Of a stretch of 64,000 nucleotides of DNA, positions 63,670 through 64,000 are shown piece after piece; positions within the stretch are counted from its first letter, which is position 1; the number at the start of each line of letters is the position of its first letter. The stretch spans positions 1 through 64,000 of the forward strand of contig NZ_BDCF01000030.1 in NCBI RefSeq assembly GCF_001613365.1, written 5' to 3'. A model generated the notes under the pieces. That model searched no databases. It had not been told where the DNA came from and saw only the letters and a program-made list of their open reading frames with translations. The stretch comes from Nocardia xishanensis NBRC 101358. Lineage in GTDB: Bacteria > Actinomycetota > Actinomycetes > Mycobacteriales > Mycobacteriaceae. A program made the position numbers and the translations under genes.

Positions 63670-64000
63670 CTGTCCATTCAGTTCAATCACACCATCGTCG
63701 GCTGCCGCGACAACCGAGTTTCCGCGGAATTCTGGGCCGACATCCTCGGCCTCCGAGTGGGCCAGGAATGGGGTCCGTTCATCGAGCTTCGGATGAGCAA
63801 TGGCGTCAATTTCGACTTCGCCGTCGTACCCGCCGGCATCTCGGAGATCCAACCCCAGCACTACGCCTTTCTCGTCTCCGAGGCCGAGTTCGACGCGGCC
63901 TACGCCAAAATCCAGCGCTACGGGCTGGAGCACTGGGCCGACCCGCGCCAGCAGGCGCCCGGCGAGATCAACCACAACGACGGCGGGCGCGGCGTGTACT
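63670..64000 (+). CDS. VOC family protein (partial, 3' end outside window)
   Basis: This frame runs off the window edge with no stop. After GAGGAG it starts at CTG 63670, then SIQFNHTIVGCRDNRVSAEF and WADILGLRVG, the first module of a vicinal-oxygen-chelate fold. HYAFLVSEAEFDAAYAKIQR begins the second. His7 and the His before YAFLV are metal-ligand candidates. The rare CTG start is inferred; no ATG, GTG or TTG fits near the Shine-Dalgarno. The function is unknown. Confidence 0.8.
   Translation, partial: MSIQFNHTIVGCRDNRVSAEFWADILGLRVGQEWGPFIELRMSNGVNFDFAVVPAGISEIQPQHYAFLVSEAEFDAAYAKIQRYGLEHWADPRQQAPGEINHNDGGRGVY

Overview
The window is chromosomal DNA from a high-GC, mycolic-acid-containing actinomycete, most likely Nocardia or a close relative. 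This rests on an antigen-85-type mycolyltransferase, a clgR-pspA-pspM envelope-stress operon, a gluABCD glutamate transporter beside recX-recA, an MTB12-like lipoprotein, and a gene order (hflX, dapF, miaA, DUF349, miaB, recX, recA, DUF3046, glycosyltransferase, pspM, pspA, clgR, pgsA, argA, ftsK, rnj, dapA, dapB) that follows the Rv2725c-Rv2773c segment of Mycobacterium tuberculosis as I remember it. There is no rRNA, CRISPR array, prophage or insertion sequence.

Layout. 1-6.0 kb: a GntR / AprA-like flavoprotein / HEAT-repeat operon (minus), then a divergent LysR regulator and YeiH-type exporter sharing a palindromic LysR box, and a gamma-glutamylcyclotransferase-like protein. 6.4-9.7 kb: an LCAD-type acyl-CoA dehydrogenase, a secreted mycolyltransferase and an acyltransferase. 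10-20 kb: hflX, dapF, an rRNA/tRNA methyltransferase, miaA and an Rv2728c-like gene on the minus strand, with DUF349 and VanZ genes on the plus strand, then an Rv2732c-like gene and miaB. 20-24.5 kb: gluABCD and a 3-hydroxyacyl-CoA dehydrogenase. 24.8-31 kb: recX and recA with an SOS box and a PafBC-type promoter, a VOC/PPOX/NTF2 operon with a divergent CGNR regulator, a TPR-kinase fusion and DUF3046. 31-38 kb: glycosyltransferase, LmbE-type deacetylase, secreted cyclophilin, the psp operon, cinA-like gene and pgsA. 38-46 kb: argA, YciI, TerC, a small unexplained transcript, two tRNA genes, a methyltransferase, a GAP-family protein and ftsK. 46-53 kb: secreted DUF4189 protein, MTB12-like lipoprotein, RNase J, dapA, an orphan HicB-like gene and a YcaQ-type glycosylase. 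52-56 kb: two tandem copies of a haloalkane dehalogenase plus ECF sigma factor module. 56-64 kb: a two-component system with an extra degenerate sensor, a flavodoxin with a decayed duplicate, dapB, a divergent MarR-like pair, a zinc alcohol dehydrogenase and a truncated VOC protein.

Most notable are two 77-bp elements, one between gluC and gluD and one between miaB and its downstream gene. Each is inserted exactly at an ATGA stop/start overlap and encodes a 26-residue linker ORF that restores the overlap at both ends. This is the architecture of the mycobacterial MIRU elements. Also notable are a class I tRNA with a UAG anticodon, the duplicated dehalogenase/sigma module with a shared upstream motif, and a TPR-APH(3')-like fusion.

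All product names come from reading motifs and family resemblance by eye. No database search was possible.
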